Assembly: GCF_000725495.1 (NCBI RefSeq)
Contig: NZ_JNZD01000013.1
Location: 62,001-126,000 of the forward strand
DNA length: 64,000 bases
Source of the DNA: Streptomyces aureus
Lineage (GTDB): Bacteria > Actinomycetota > Actinomycetes > Streptomycetales > Streptomycetaceae
Direction of reading: 5' to 3'
Below are positions 53,395 to 60,894 of this stretch, piece by piece; within the stretch, counting starts at the first letter, position 1; each line of letters opens with the position of its first letter. A model generated the notes under the pieces. That model did no database searches, was not told where the DNA came from, and saw only the letters and a list, made by a program, of their open reading frames with translations. The position numbers and the translations under genes were made by a program.

Positions 53395-54189
53395 TCAGGC
53401 CGCGTCGCGCATGATCTGGTCGCGGAGGCGGGTGCAGCAGCGGCTGATGAGGCGGGAGACGTGCATCTGGGAGATGCCCAGTTCGTCGGCGATGCTGCTC
53501 TGGGTCATGTCGCCGAAGAACCGCATGTAGAGGATGGTGCGTTCGCGCTCGGGGAGGGCCTGGAGCCGGGGTTTCACCGCCTCGCGGTCGATGACCGTGT
53601 CGAGGGCCGGATCGGGTGAACCGAGGGCGTCGCCGAGCGAGTATCCGTCGTCGCCGCCGGGGAGTTCGGCGTCCAGGGAGAGCGCGGTGAAGCTCTCCAG
53701 CGCCTCCAGACCCGTGCGGACGTCGTCCTCGCTCATGCTCGCGTGCTCGGCGATCTCGGCGACCGTGGGCCGGCGGCCCGGGATGGTCTGCGACAGGTCC
53801 TGTCCGGCGAACCGGACGCGGTTGCGAAGCTCCTGGACCCGCCGCGGCACGTGCAGGGTCCACATGTGGTCGCGGAAGTGGCGCTTGATCTCGCCGGTGA
53901 TCGTCGGCACCGCGTAGCTCTCGAAGGCGTTGCCGAGCTCGGGGTCGTAGCGGTCGACGGCCTTGACCAGTCCGAGCGACGCGACCTGGCGCAGGTCCTC
54001 GTAGCTCTCGCCGCGGCTGCGGAAGCGGCCCGCGAGCCGTTCGGCCATCGGCAGCCAGGACTCGACGATCTCCGCGCGGAGCACGTCGCGCTCCGCTCCC
54101 GCCGGGAGCGCCGCGAGCCTGCGGAATGCCTCACCGGTGTCGGGGGCGTCGTCGTGCGGATGGTGCGTCGCGCTCGCTCGAGTTCGCAT
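53395..54189 (-). CDS. RNA polymerase sigma factor, SigB/SigF/SigG subfamily
   Basis: A 264-residue alternative sigma factor. Region 2 contains YEDLRQVASLGLVKAVDRYDP and TITGEIKRHFRDHMWTLHVP, region 3 follows (VPRRVQELRNRVRF...), and region 4 carries the promoter-recognition helix SSIADELGISQMHVSRLISR. This combination is typical of the stress and sporulation group in streptomycetes. ATG 54189 is taken with AAGGGAG a little far upstream (12 bases); an ATG 15 codons earlier is possible. No anti-sigma or anti-anti-sigma gene adjoins it, so control must come from elsewhere. Confidence 0.9.
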   Translation of the reverse strand: MRTRASATHHPHDDAPDTGEAFRRLAALPAGAERDVLRAEIVESWLPMAERLAGRFRSRGESYEDLRQVASLGLVKAVDRYDPELGNAFESYAVPTITGEIKRHFRDHMWTLHVPRRVQELRNRVRFAGQDLSQTIPGRRPTVAEIAEHASMSEDDVRTGLEALESFTALSLDAELPGGDDGYSLGDALGSPDPALDTVIDREAVKPRLQALPERERTILYMRFFGDMTQSSIADELGISQMHVSRLISRCCTRLRDQIMRDAA

Positions 54190-54498
54190 GGTGCGTCGCA
54201 ACTCCCTTGATGGTGCCAGGTGATGGACAGTCATCGTGGGAACGCACCCGTGCTCCGGACGAGTACACCCATGGCGCGGATAGCCGCTCCCACGGACGTG
54301 CCTCCTGTCCGAAGCACTGCAACTGCGTCTGCCCCGCGGCATGCGGGGCAAACACACTCCTATTCTCCCCCGCGGCCGGCCGCCGGCTATCGCGGGGTCG
54401 GGGCCCGGCGTTTCCGCCGTCCGGCGGGCTGTCCCGGCAGGCCTCCCGAAGGCAGCGGGCCTCCCGAGGGCTTTCCCGGCGGGGCGCCCGGCGTCGGG
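54190..54498. other. 309-bp region upstream of the sigma factor gene
   Basis: It contains a hairpin of eight base pairs (TGCCCCGC and GCGGGGCA, 54330-54350) without a U-tract. The hairpin could be the sigma gene's leader structure or the terminator of the gene ending at 54499. No gene and no clear promoter was identified here. Confidence 0.5.
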
Positions 54499-55077
54499 TC
54501 AGGGCCGGCGCCCGACCAGGCAGAGCAGTTTCGTCTGGACGTCGGCGCCGGGCGGCGGCTCCTCCGGGGCCGCGAAGAGCCCGCTCTTCTCCAGTTCCGC
54601 CGCGTGCGGGGTCACCTCGCGGACCGCGAAGGAGAGCAGGTCCCCGGGAAGCTCCTCGTCGGCGCCGATGGCACGCGACAGATCCCAGGCGTGCACCGTC
54701 AGATCGGTGACCAGCTGCGCGCAGTAGTCACCCGCCGGCATGTCCCCGAAGGAGAGGTGGACCGTGCGGTCGAGCGCGCCCGGTTCGGCGAACACGCTGC
54801 GGGAGGCCTCGGCCACGGCCTCCCAGGCGGCGACCGGGTCGGCGCCCAGCAGGTCGCCGTCGAGGCTGTCGCCGACCGCGTCGACGGTGGCACCGTCCCG
54901 GACCAGTGCCGGCACCCATGCCTGCTCGGAGACGAGATGGCCCACCAGGTCGCGCACGCTCCAGTCGCTGCACGGCGTGGGGGCCTCCCACTGGTCGTCG
55001 TGGATCGCGTGGACCCGGCGGCCGAAGAGCTCCAGGGCCTCCGCCTGCCGGTCGAGGATCGGTTCCGGGACGCTCAT
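54499..55077 (-). CDS. TIGR03086-type DinB-fold metal-binding protein
   Basis: A 192-residue helical protein like the mycothiol-maleylpyruvate isomerase/DinB group, TIGR03086 type. Diagnostic are PTPCSDWSVRDLVGHLVSEQ (first His of the metal site) and LVTDLTVHAWDLSRAIG (second His). Such proteins bind a metal with three histidines and often use mycothiol; the reaction is not known. Its ATG overlaps the stop of the DUF6158-like gene by four bases, so the pair is coupled. Confidence 0.85.
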   Translation of the reverse strand: MSVPEPILDRQAEALELFGRRVHAIHDDQWEAPTPCSDWSVRDLVGHLVSEQAWVPALVRDGATVDAVGDSLDGDLLGADPVAAWEAVAEASRSVFAEPGALDRTVHLSFGDMPAGDYCAQLVTDLTVHAWDLSRAIGADEELPGDLLSFAVREVTPHAAELEKSGLFAAPEEPPPGADVQTKLLCLVGRRP

Positions 55078-55316
55078 GCCGGCGGCACCCCCGCGGGTCC
55101 GCGCTCCCGGGCGCCGTCGCGGGTGCGGCCCGCCGCGACGGGCCGCCGCGGGTGACGGCGCAGGTACTCGCCCTCCAGCTGGGCCATGCGCACGTTGTGG
55201 GTGTGCAGCGCGTCGTTCGAGCCGTGCAACAGCGTGTCGTGGCGGGTGCGGTGGATGGCCTCCAGCTCTTTCATCAGCTGCTGGTCGTCCAGCCGGCCCG
55301 GGTCGACTCCGGTCAT
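55074..55316 (-). CDS. Small DUF6158-like protein
   Basis: An 80-residue protein opening MTGVDPGRLDDQQLMKELEA and containing IHRTRHDTLLHGSNDALHTH then NVRMAQLEGEYLRRHPRR. It is mostly helical, charged, and soluble; it resembles small streptomycete DUF6158 proteins by pattern. The open frame extends 30 codons further, but the start at ATG 55316 fits the conserved opening. Coupled by overlap to the TIGR03086 gene. Function unknown. Confidence 0.7.
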   Translation of the reverse strand: MTGVDPGRLDDQQLMKELEAIHRTRHDTLLHGSNDALHTHNVRMAQLEGEYLRRHPRRPVAAGRTRDGARERGPAGVPPA

Positions 55317-55518
55317 GGTGCTACCCCGCTCGTCGTGGCCGTCGGTGCGGTCCGGACGACCGGGCCGGGCAGGCACTGCCCCGAGCGGCGTCCGGGAGGG
55401 AGCCATGGATCGAGACCCACTCCCTCCACTCTACGAACATCCGGGGTGCCGGGCCTCCCCGGGACGAGTCCGACGGCCCGAGGGTCCCCGGGACCGGCCC
55501 GCCGGCCCGAGGGCCCGC

Positions 55519-57138
55519 CTACCGCGCCCGCTCGACGCGGCGCTCGTCCCACACCGGCTCCGAGGTCTCCCGCACCCGGCCGTCCGAGCCGAAGACCAGG
55601 TAGCGGTCGAAGGAGCGGGCGAACCAGCGGTCGTGGGTGACGGACAGGACCGTCCCCTCGTACGCCTCCAGGCCCTCCTGGAGGGCCTCCGCGGACTCCA
55701 GGTCGAGGTTGTCGGTCGGCTCGTCGAGCAGCAGGGCCGTCGAGCCCTCCAGCTCCAGGAGCAGGATCTGGAAACGTGCCTGCTGGCCGCCCGACAGCCT
55801 GTCGAAGCGCTGCTCGGCCTGGGCGGTCAGCTCGTAGCGGCGCAGCCGGGACATCGCCGCCCCGCGGTCCTGGGAGTGCTCGGTCCACAGGATGTCCAGG
55901 AGCGTACGGCCCTCCAGTTCCGGGTGGGCGTGCGTCTGCGCGAAGTGGCCGGCGACCACGCGGGCCCCGAGCTTCCACTCGCCGGTGTGGGCGACGTCCC
56001 CACCGGCGAGCAGCCGCAGGAAGTGCGACTTGCCCGAGCCGTTGGAGCCGAGGACCGCGACGCGCTCGCCGTAGAAGATCTCCAGGTCGAAGGGCTTCAT
56101 CAGCCCGGTGAGCTCGAGTCCCTTGCAGGTCACGGCCCGCACGCCGGTCCGTCCGCCGTGCAGCCGCATCGTGATGTCCTGCTCGCGCGGCGGCTCAGGC
56201 GGCGGTCCGGCCTCCTCGAACTTGCGCAGCCGGGTCTGCGCCGCCGCGTAGCGGGACGCCATCTCGTGGCTGACGGAGGCGGCCTGACGAAGGTTCAGTA
56301 CGAGCTTCTTGAGCTGGGCGTGCTTCTCGTCCCAGCGCCGGCGCAGCTCCTCGAAGCGGGCGAACCGCTCCCGTCTGGCCTCGTGATAGGTCGCGAAACC
56401 GGCGCCGTGCACCCAGGCGTCCGCGCCGGCCGGACTCGGCTCGACGCTGATGATCTTCTGGGCGGCGCGGGCGAGGAGTTCGCGGTCGTGCGAGACGAAC
56501 AGCACGGTCTTGCGCGTCTCCCCCAGCCGCTCCTCCAGCCAGCGCTTTCCGGGCACGTCGAGATAGTTGTCCGGCTCGTCGAGGAGCAGCACCTCGTCGG
56601 TGCCGCGCAGCAGGGCCTCGAGCACCAGGCGCTTCTGCTCGCCGCCGGACAGGGTCCGCACCAGCCGCCACTGCGCCTTCTCGTAGGGGACGCCGAGGGC
56701 GGCCGTGGTGCAGATGTCCCAGAGGGTCTCGGCCTCGTACCCCTGGACCTCGGCCCAGTCGGACAGGGCCTGCGCGTACTGGAGCTGCGACGCCTCGTCG
56801 TCGACGGTCATCATGGCGTGCTCGGCGGCGTCCACGGCCTTCGCGGCCTCGCGGATACGGGGCGGGGCCACGGACACGAGCAGCTCGCGCACGGTCGTCT
56901 CGTCACGCACGGACCCCACGAACTGGCGCATCACGCCGAGGCCGCCGCTCACGTTGACGGCCCCGCCGTGGGGCTTGATCTCCCCGGAGATCAGCCGCAG
57001 CAGCGTCGTCTTCCCGGCGCCGTTCGGTCCCACCAGGGCCACGACGGCCCCTTCCCCCACCCGAAACGACACATCGCCGAGCAGCGCCCTCCCGTCGGGA
57101 AGGTAGTACTCAAGATGTGCGGCTTCGAGATGTCCCAT
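55519..57138 (-). CDS. ABC-F family ATPase
   Basis: A 539-residue soluble protein with two ABC ATPase domains and no membrane part. Walker A motifs are GPNGAGKTT (37-45) and GSNGSGKS, signatures LSGGEQKR and LSGGQQAR, and Walker B strings LLLDEPDNYLD and LLLDEPTDNLD, with the charged inter-domain linker (RRRWDEKHAQLKKLV) of ABC-F proteins. They act on ribosomes and some protect against antibiotics; which holds here cannot be told. ATG 57138 is taken over longer frames, with CGGAGAA upstream. Divergent from the PAP2-DAGK gene 103 bp away. Confidence 0.92.
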   Translation of the reverse strand: MGHLEAAHLEYYLPDGRALLGDVSFRVGEGAVVALVGPNGAGKTTLLRLISGEIKPHGGAVNVSGGLGVMRQFVGSVRDETTVRELLVSVAPPRIREAAKAVDAAEHAMMTVDDEASQLQYAQALSDWAEVQGYEAETLWDICTTAALGVPYEKAQWRLVRTLSGGEQKRLVLEALLRGTDEVLLLDEPDNYLDVPGKRWLEERLGETRKTVLFVSHDRELLARAAQKIISVEPSPAGADAWVHGAGFATYHEARRERFARFEELRRRWDEKHAQLKKLVLNLRQAASVSHEMASRYAAAQTRLRKFEEAGPPPEPPREQDITMRLHGGRTGVRAVTCKGLELTGLMKPFDLEIFYGERVAVLGSNGSGKSHFLRLLAGGDVAHTGEWKLGARVVAGHFAQTHAHPELEGRTLLDILWTEHSQDRGAAMSRLRRYELTAQAEQRFDRLSGGQQARFQILLLELEGSTALLLDEPTDNLDLESAEALQEGLEAYEGTVLSVTHDRWFARSFDRYLVFGSDGRVRETSEPVWDERRVERAR

Positions 57139-57241
57139 GGGCAGGCATTCTCCGGGGAGCGGGCGTACTGGGCAAACGCGTATTCGGCGGAGGCCACGGA
57201 GGCCGGGCGACAAGCGCCCGATCCGGGGTAGACGGAGCCGC

Positions 57242-58741
57242 ATGACCACGACCCCCGATGTCGACCTGACCGCCCTCGTACCGGGCCGCCACGCCCTTCG
57301 GGACCGCCTGCTCGGCCTGGACAGCCGGATCTTCGAGGCCGTCGCGGCGCGGCACTGGCCGGGCGGCGACCCCGTGCTGCCGCGGCTGAGCCGGAGCGCG
57401 AACCACGGTCTCCTGTGGTTCGCCACGGCCGCCGCGGTGGCGGCGAGCCGCACCCCCCGGGCCCGCCGGGCCGCCGTCCGGGGCGTCGCCTCGCTCGCCC
57501 TGGCCTCGGCCACGATCAACACCGTCGGCAAGCGCTCGGTGCGCCGCACCCGCCCCGGCCTCGGCCCGGTGCCGGCCGTCCGGCAGCTCAAACGGCAGCC
57601 GGTCACCACGTCGTTCCCGTCGGGGCACTCGGCGTCCGCCGCGGCCTTCGCCGCGGGGGTGGCGCTGGAGTCCCGCGGCTGGGGCGCCGCCGTGGCGCCG
57701 CTCGCCGCGGCGGTGGCGCTGTCCCGCGTCTACACCGGGGTCCACTTCCCGAGCGATGTCGTGGCCGGTGCGGCGCTGGGCGTCGGCGCCGCTTATGCGG
57801 TACGGGCGCTGGTGCCGACGCGGGACCAGGTGACCCCGCCGGGCCGCCCGCGCGCGGACGCCCCGGCGCTGGCCGAGGGTGAGGGCCTGGTCATGGTCGC
57901 CAACCGGGGCTCGGGCTCCGCGGAGCGGGCCGGCGCGCTGGCCGCCGCGCTGCCGGGGGCGGAGATCGTGGAGTGCGAGGCCGCCGACGTGCGGGAGGAG
58001 CTGGAGAAGGCTGCGGCCCGCGCCCGGGTGCTGGGCGTGTGCGGCGGCGACGGCACGGTGAACACCGCGGCCGGGGTCGCCCTGCGCCACGGGATCCCCC
58101 TCGCCGTCCTGCCGGGCGGCACGCTCAACCACTTCGCCCACGACCTCGGTGTGGAGGGTGAACGCGACCTGGCCCGCGCGGTCCAGGAGGGCGAGGCGGT
58201 CCAGGTGGACGTGGGCCGGTTCGCCTCCGGCGGCACGGAGGGCATCTTCCTCAACACATGCAGTCTGGGCGTCTATCCGGAGCTGGTGCGCGAGCGGGAG
58301 AACTGGTCCCGGGTGCTCGGCAGCTGGCCCGCGGGCGTGCTCGGCGCGCTGCGCGTCCTGCGCGCCGACCGCCATCCGCTGCGGGCCGAACTGGGCGGGC
58401 GCAGCCACCCGTTGTGGCTGCTGTTCGCCGGGAACGGCACCTACCACCGGATGGGCCTGGCACCGGCTCGCCGCTTCGATCTCGCGGACGGCCGCCTCGA
58501 CGTACGGGTCGTGCACGGTGGCCGTCATCCCGCGGTGCGTCTGCTGGCCGCCGCGTTCGCGGGGCCCCTCACCCGCTCCCCCGCGCACGCGGCCGTGCGC
58601 GTGGGCAGGCTGCGCCTGACGGGCGTGGCGCCCGGGACGCTGCTGGCCTACGACGGCGAGGTCACCGAGGTGAGCGGCGAGGTGATCCTGCGCAAGAGCC
58701 CCGAGGCGCTGACGGTGTACCGCCCCGCGACCCCGCGCTGA
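57242..58741 (+). CDS. Fusion of PAP2 phosphatase and diacylglycerol kinase domains
   Basis: A 499-residue two-domain lipid enzyme. The N-terminal PAP2 domain has all three motifs: KRSVRRTRP (97-105), PSGHS (126-130) and SRVYTGVHFPSD (161-172), with several membrane spans. The C-terminal lipid kinase domain starts near residue 215, with the nucleotide motif VCGGDGTVN (266-274) and PGGTLNHFAHDL. One half removes a phosphate from a lipid phosphate, the other adds one to a lipid, an unusual pairing on one chain that is found in several actinobacteria. Start at ATG 57242 on the basis of domain content. Substrates unknown. Confidence 0.9.
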   Translation: MTTTPDVDLTALVPGRHALRDRLLGLDSRIFEAVAARHWPGGDPVLPRLSRSANHGLLWFATAAAVAASRTPRARRAAVRGVASLALASATINTVGKRSVRRTRPGLGPVPAVRQLKRQPVTTSFPSGHSASAAAFAAGVALESRGWGAAVAPLAAAVALSRVYTGVHFPSDVVAGAALGVGAAYAVRALVPTRDQVTPPGRPRADAPALAEGEGLVMVANRGSGSAERAGALAAALPGAEIVECEAADVREELEKAAARARVLGVCGGDGTVNTAAGVALRHGIPLAVLPGGTLNHFAHDLGVEGERDLARAVQEGEAVQVDVGRFASGGTEGIFLNTCSLGVYPELVRERENWSRVLGSWPAGVLGALRVLRADRHPLRAELGGRSHPLWLLFAGNGTYHRMGLAPARRFDLADGRLDVRVVHGGRHPAVRLLAAAFAGPLTRSPAHAAVRVGRLRLTGVAPGTLLAYDGEVTEVSGEVILRKSPEALTVYRPATPR

Positions 58742-58900
58742 CCACGGGCCCGGCCACGAACGAGCCTTGTCCATATATCAAGACACGGATCTCACAATGC
58801 GGCAGGAGCGCGTACGGTGATGACGTCGCCTCAGGGAGTGCGTGCACTCCGGGAGTGCGTGCCTCCGGGCGAGTCCCGTACGACGAGAAGGGGATCGGTC

Positions 58901-59728
58901 ATGTCGCAGTCGAAGCCGCAGGAGACCGCCGTCTACACGCACGGCCACCACGAGTCGGTGCTCCGCTCGCACACCTGGCGCACCGCCGCCAACTCGGCGG
59001 CCTACCTGCTCGGTTCGCTGAAGCCGCACATGCAGATCCTCGACATCGGCTGCGGACCGGGCACCATCACCGCGGACCTGGCCGAACTGGTCCCGGACGG
59101 CCGGGTCACCGCCGTCGACCACGCCCCCGGCATCCTGGACCAGGCACGCCGGACGACCGCCGAACGCGGCCTGGACAACGTCGAGTTCGCGGTCGCCGAC
59201 GTCCACGCGCTGGACTACCCCGACGACACGTTCTGCGTGGTCCACGCCCACCAGGTGCTCCAGCACGTGGGCGATCCGGTGCAGGCGCTGCGCGAGATGC
59301 ACCGGGTCACCAAGCCCGGCGGGTTCATCGCCGTCCGCGACGCGGACTACTCGTCCATGTGCTGGTATCCGGCCACACCGGGCCTGGACGAGTGGCTGGA
59401 CCTGTACCTGCGCGTCGCTCGCGCCAACGGGGGCGAGCCCGACGCCGGCCGCCGTCTCAAGTCATGGGCACGGGCGGCCGGAATCCGGGACATCACGGCC
59501 ACGTCGGCCACCTGGACCTTCTCCACCGAGGACGAACGGGCGTGGTGGAGCGGTCTGTGGGCCGACCGCACGGTGGCCTCCGCGTACGCGGAGCGGGCCA
59601 CGGAGGGGGGCCACGCGACCCCGGAGGAGCTGCGGGCGGTGTCGGACGCCTGGCGGCGGTGGGGGCAGGAGGAGGACGGCTGGTTCTCCGTGCTGCACGG
59701 AGAAATTCTCTGTCGAAAGGAAGCGTGA
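58901..59728 (+). CDS. Class I SAM-dependent methyltransferase (UbiE-like)
   Basis: A 275-residue methyltransferase. The SAM loop ILDIGCGPGTITADLAE begins at residue 46, followed by VTAVDHAPGILDQAR, FAVADVHALDYPDDTF and VTKPGGFIAVRDADYSS. The family methylates quinones, lipids or secondary metabolites; no partner gene indicates the substrate. ATG 58901 is preceded by GAGAAGGGGA. The leader carries a direct repeat GGGAGTGCGTGC (twice at about 58835-58865) and, further up, an A/T-rich CTTGTCCATATATCAAG that looks like promoter DNA. Confidence 0.88.
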   Translation: MSQSKPQETAVYTHGHHESVLRSHTWRTAANSAAYLLGSLKPHMQILDIGCGPGTITADLAELVPDGRVTAVDHAPGILDQARRTTAERGLDNVEFAVADVHALDYPDDTFCVVHAHQVLQHVGDPVQALREMHRVTKPGGFIAVRDADYSSMCWYPATPGLDEWLDLYLRVARANGGEPDAGRRLKSWARAAGIRDITATSATWTFSTEDERAWWSGLWADRTVASAYAERATEGGHATPEELRAVSDAWRRWGQEEDGWFSVLHGEILCRKEA

Positions 59729-59771
59729 TTCCGCGATATCGGGCAACCAGGAATGCAGGAGGTTACACACT

Positions 59772-59942
59772 ATGGTTCCCATTCTGCTGGTTCTGTTGCT
59801 CGCGCTGCTTCTCTTCGGCGCCGGATTCGCACTGAAGATTCTCTGGTGGATAGCGCTGGTGGTCATCGTCCTGTGGCTGCTCGGATTCCTGGTGCGTGGC
59901 ACGAACGCTTCCGGCGGCCGGGGCCGCTGGTACAGGTGGTAG
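59772..59942 (+). CDS. Small hydrophobic membrane protein (56 residues)
   Basis: A 56-residue protein with two adjoining hydrophobic segments (about 2-20 and 23-42) and a basic, aromatic tail ending RGRWYRW. AGGAGG nine bases before the ATG is an excellent ribosome site, so it is probably made. It resembles the small DUF5670/Lmo0937-type hydrophobic proteins; the function is unknown. The DNA here and after the methyltransferase is A/T-richer at third positions than elsewhere in the window. Confidence 0.75.
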   Translation: MVPILLVLLLALLLFGAGFALKILWWIALVVIVLWLLGFLVRGTNASGGRGRWYRW

Positions 59943-60014
59943 CCCTTCCTCCTCGGTGAGCTCTTCTCCTCGATGAGGTCGGGGGGATTCCGGGGAGAAA
60001 CGGCTGGGACGGGT

Positions 60015-60827
60015 TCAGCTCGTGCAGCTGGTGAGGCCGGTGAACCCGGTGAGGCCCGTGGACCGCGTGAAGGAGTACGCGGCCCACGGGCCCGTCAGCT
60101 CCACGTGCACCCCCGACGGCTCCTCCCCCGCCTTTCCGTTCAGCCGTTCCACGAATTCCCCAGAGTCCGCGCGCGGCACCAGATAGGCCGCGTCGAAGAT
60201 TTTCTCACCCTCTCGCCCGGGAGAAGCCTCCCGGGAAGCATCACGAGAAGCGCCCCGTGAAGCATCCCGCGAAGTAGTGTCCCGTAGGGATTCCGGATTC
60301 CGCGGGGTCAGCAGCCGGTTCTCCTCGGCGCACTCGGAGAGGGTGTCGTGCAGCCGGCGCGTGAATTCGTCCACCGAATTCCCCGGGCGCCCGGATTCTC
60401 CCGGTTCCCCCGGATCCCCCGGATCCCCCGCGCTCTCGGCGTACACGCTCACGTCCCATTCCACTCGCCCGTCGAGCCGGTCGAGGGTCCGCAGGAAATC
60501 GTCCCTGCGTTCCTCCATCATCACGCGCACGCCGCTGTCGTCCCTCAGGACGGTCGCGAGCCGGAGCGGCAGCGGGCTGGTGACGGCGGTGAGCGCGTCG
60601 ATGACGCCCTGGTGGGCCCGGGCCGTCGTCTCCAGCCAGTGCACGTCCTCCAGCCTGCGGCGCAGCGGCTCCGCGGCGAACTCCCGCTCCGGGACCGAGC
60701 CGACCACGGCGATCAGGTCGCCGTGGCGCAGCAGTCTGGGCGGGATGCCGGCGACCCCGGTCAGCTCGGCCGACAGAGCCGCCGAGAAGGGGCGGCAGAT
60801 CGCGTAGACGTAGCGCAGAGCGCTCAT
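60015..60827 (-). CDS. GvpL/GvpF family gas vesicle protein with collagen-like insert
   Basis: A 270-residue protein. It opens RYVYAICRP, with the family's ferredoxin-like first domain (HGDLIAVVGSVPEREFAAEP; LPLRLATVLRD) and the second half of the fold near the end (FDAAYLVPRA; HVELTGPWAAYSF). Between them (residues 134-151) lie six Gly-X-Y triplets of collagen type, and then RDAS/REAS repeats at 187-202. GvpF/GvpL proteins help assemble gas vesicles, yet no gvpA or other gvp gene is present. GGGAGGAG precedes ATG 60827. Codons of the insert favour A/T third positions. It follows transketolase by 67 bp. Confidence 0.85.
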   Translation of the reverse strand: MSALRYVYAICRPFSAALSAELTGVAGIPPRLLRHGDLIAVVGSVPEREFAAEPLRRRLEDVHWLETTARAHQGVIDALTAVTSPLPLRLATVLRDDSGVRVMMEERRDDFLRTLDRLDGRVEWDVSVYAESAGDPGDPGEPGESGRPGNSVDEFTRRLHDTLSECAEENRLLTPRNPESLRDTTSRDASRGASRDASREASPGREGEKIFDAAYLVPRADSGEFVERLNGKAGEEPSGVHVELTGPWAAYSFTRSTGLTGFTGLTSCTS

Positions 60828-60894
60828 GAAGTCTCCTCCCGCGCTTCCACTCGCCCCCCGCGGCGTACTGACCATGGTGCCCTCCGGGGGCCGG

